Assembly (NCBI GenBank): GCA_009783805.1
Contig: WRCU01000119.1
Location: 1 to 5,607 of the forward strand
Length of the DNA: 5,607 bases
Direction: 5' to 3'
Origin: Oscillospiraceae bacterium
Lineage (GTDB): Bacteria > Bacillota > Clostridia > WRCU01
A model generated the notes under the pieces. It saw nothing but the letters and a program-made list of their open reading frames with translations. It searched no databases and was not told the DNA's origin. The translations under genes and the position numbers were made by a program. Each line of letters starts with the position of its first letter. Position 1 is the first letter of the stretch. Shown in pieces: positions 5,561 through 5,607 of this stretch.

Positions 5561-5607
5561 TCAGTGCCTGAGCAGGTACCTCGGGTCCGCCCTGAGCCTG
5601 GCCGCGA
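5561..5607 (-). CDS. Probable 3' end of a convergent gene (partial)
   Basis: On the minus strand, one frame from the window edge reads AARLRADPRYLLRH and stops at TGA (5563-5561). All four arginines use AGG, the preferred codon in the genes of this window, and the composition looks like a genuine protein tail. The other two minus frames give less plausible peptides. Only 15 codons including the stop are visible, so no function can be assigned. If real, it converges on the truncated acetyltransferase and explains why that gene ends here. Confidence 0.4.
   Translation of the reverse strand, partial: AARLRADPRYLLRH

Overview
The window is GC-rich (about two thirds G+C by eye) bacterial DNA. It favours AGG for arginine and uses ATA often for isoleucine despite the high GC. 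Two good sigma70-type promoters and strong Shine-Dalgarno sequences point to a bacterium. A glycyl radical enzyme, which oxygen destroys, points to an anaerobe. A MerR regulator with a GyrI-like domain and an AAC(3)-family relative would fit a GC-rich Clostridia-like or Synergistota-like lineage, but the sequence alone does not fix the phylum.

Layout. On the left, running off the window on the minus strand, is a MerR-family regulator with a GyrI-like effector-binding domain (2-781). It has a textbook MerR-type promoter: a 19-bp spacer filled by the perfect palindrome TTGACGCGGCGTCAA. A 291-base divergent intergenic region (782-1072) holds this promoter, several inverted repeats and a forward promoter TTGACG-17-GATAAT. 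From there a plus-strand cluster runs rightward: a type I Cys-type sulfatase without a signal peptide (1073-2575), a glycyl radical enzyme of the pyruvate formate-lyase-like superfamily (2642-4843) and a small MazG-like nucleotide pyrophosphohydrolase (4846-5151). A 48-base gap with an 11-bp direct repeat follows, then the 5' half of an AAC(3)-like acetyltransferase gene (5200-5556) that stops at less than half the family length. At the right edge, the last codons of a convergent minus-strand gene are probably present (5561-5607).

How the genes may work together (inference). The sulfatase appears cytoplasmic, so an imported organosulfate could be desulfated and the product passed to the glycyl radical enzyme for radical cleavage, elimination or rearrangement. 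The GRE has the thiyl cysteine (C373) and radical glycine (G703). It has GCSQ where eliminases typically have GCxE, and it lacks the dehydratase-type HD pair downstream, so it does not look like a standard diol dehydratase, choline lyase or isethionate lyase. Both enzymes need post-translational activation, normally by radical SAM proteins or FGE, and none is encoded here. An 11-bp sequence shared by the MerR palindrome and the -35 of the sulfatase promoter suggests the regulator might act on the cluster. The sulfatase-GRE pair is the most interesting part of the window; its substrate is unknown.
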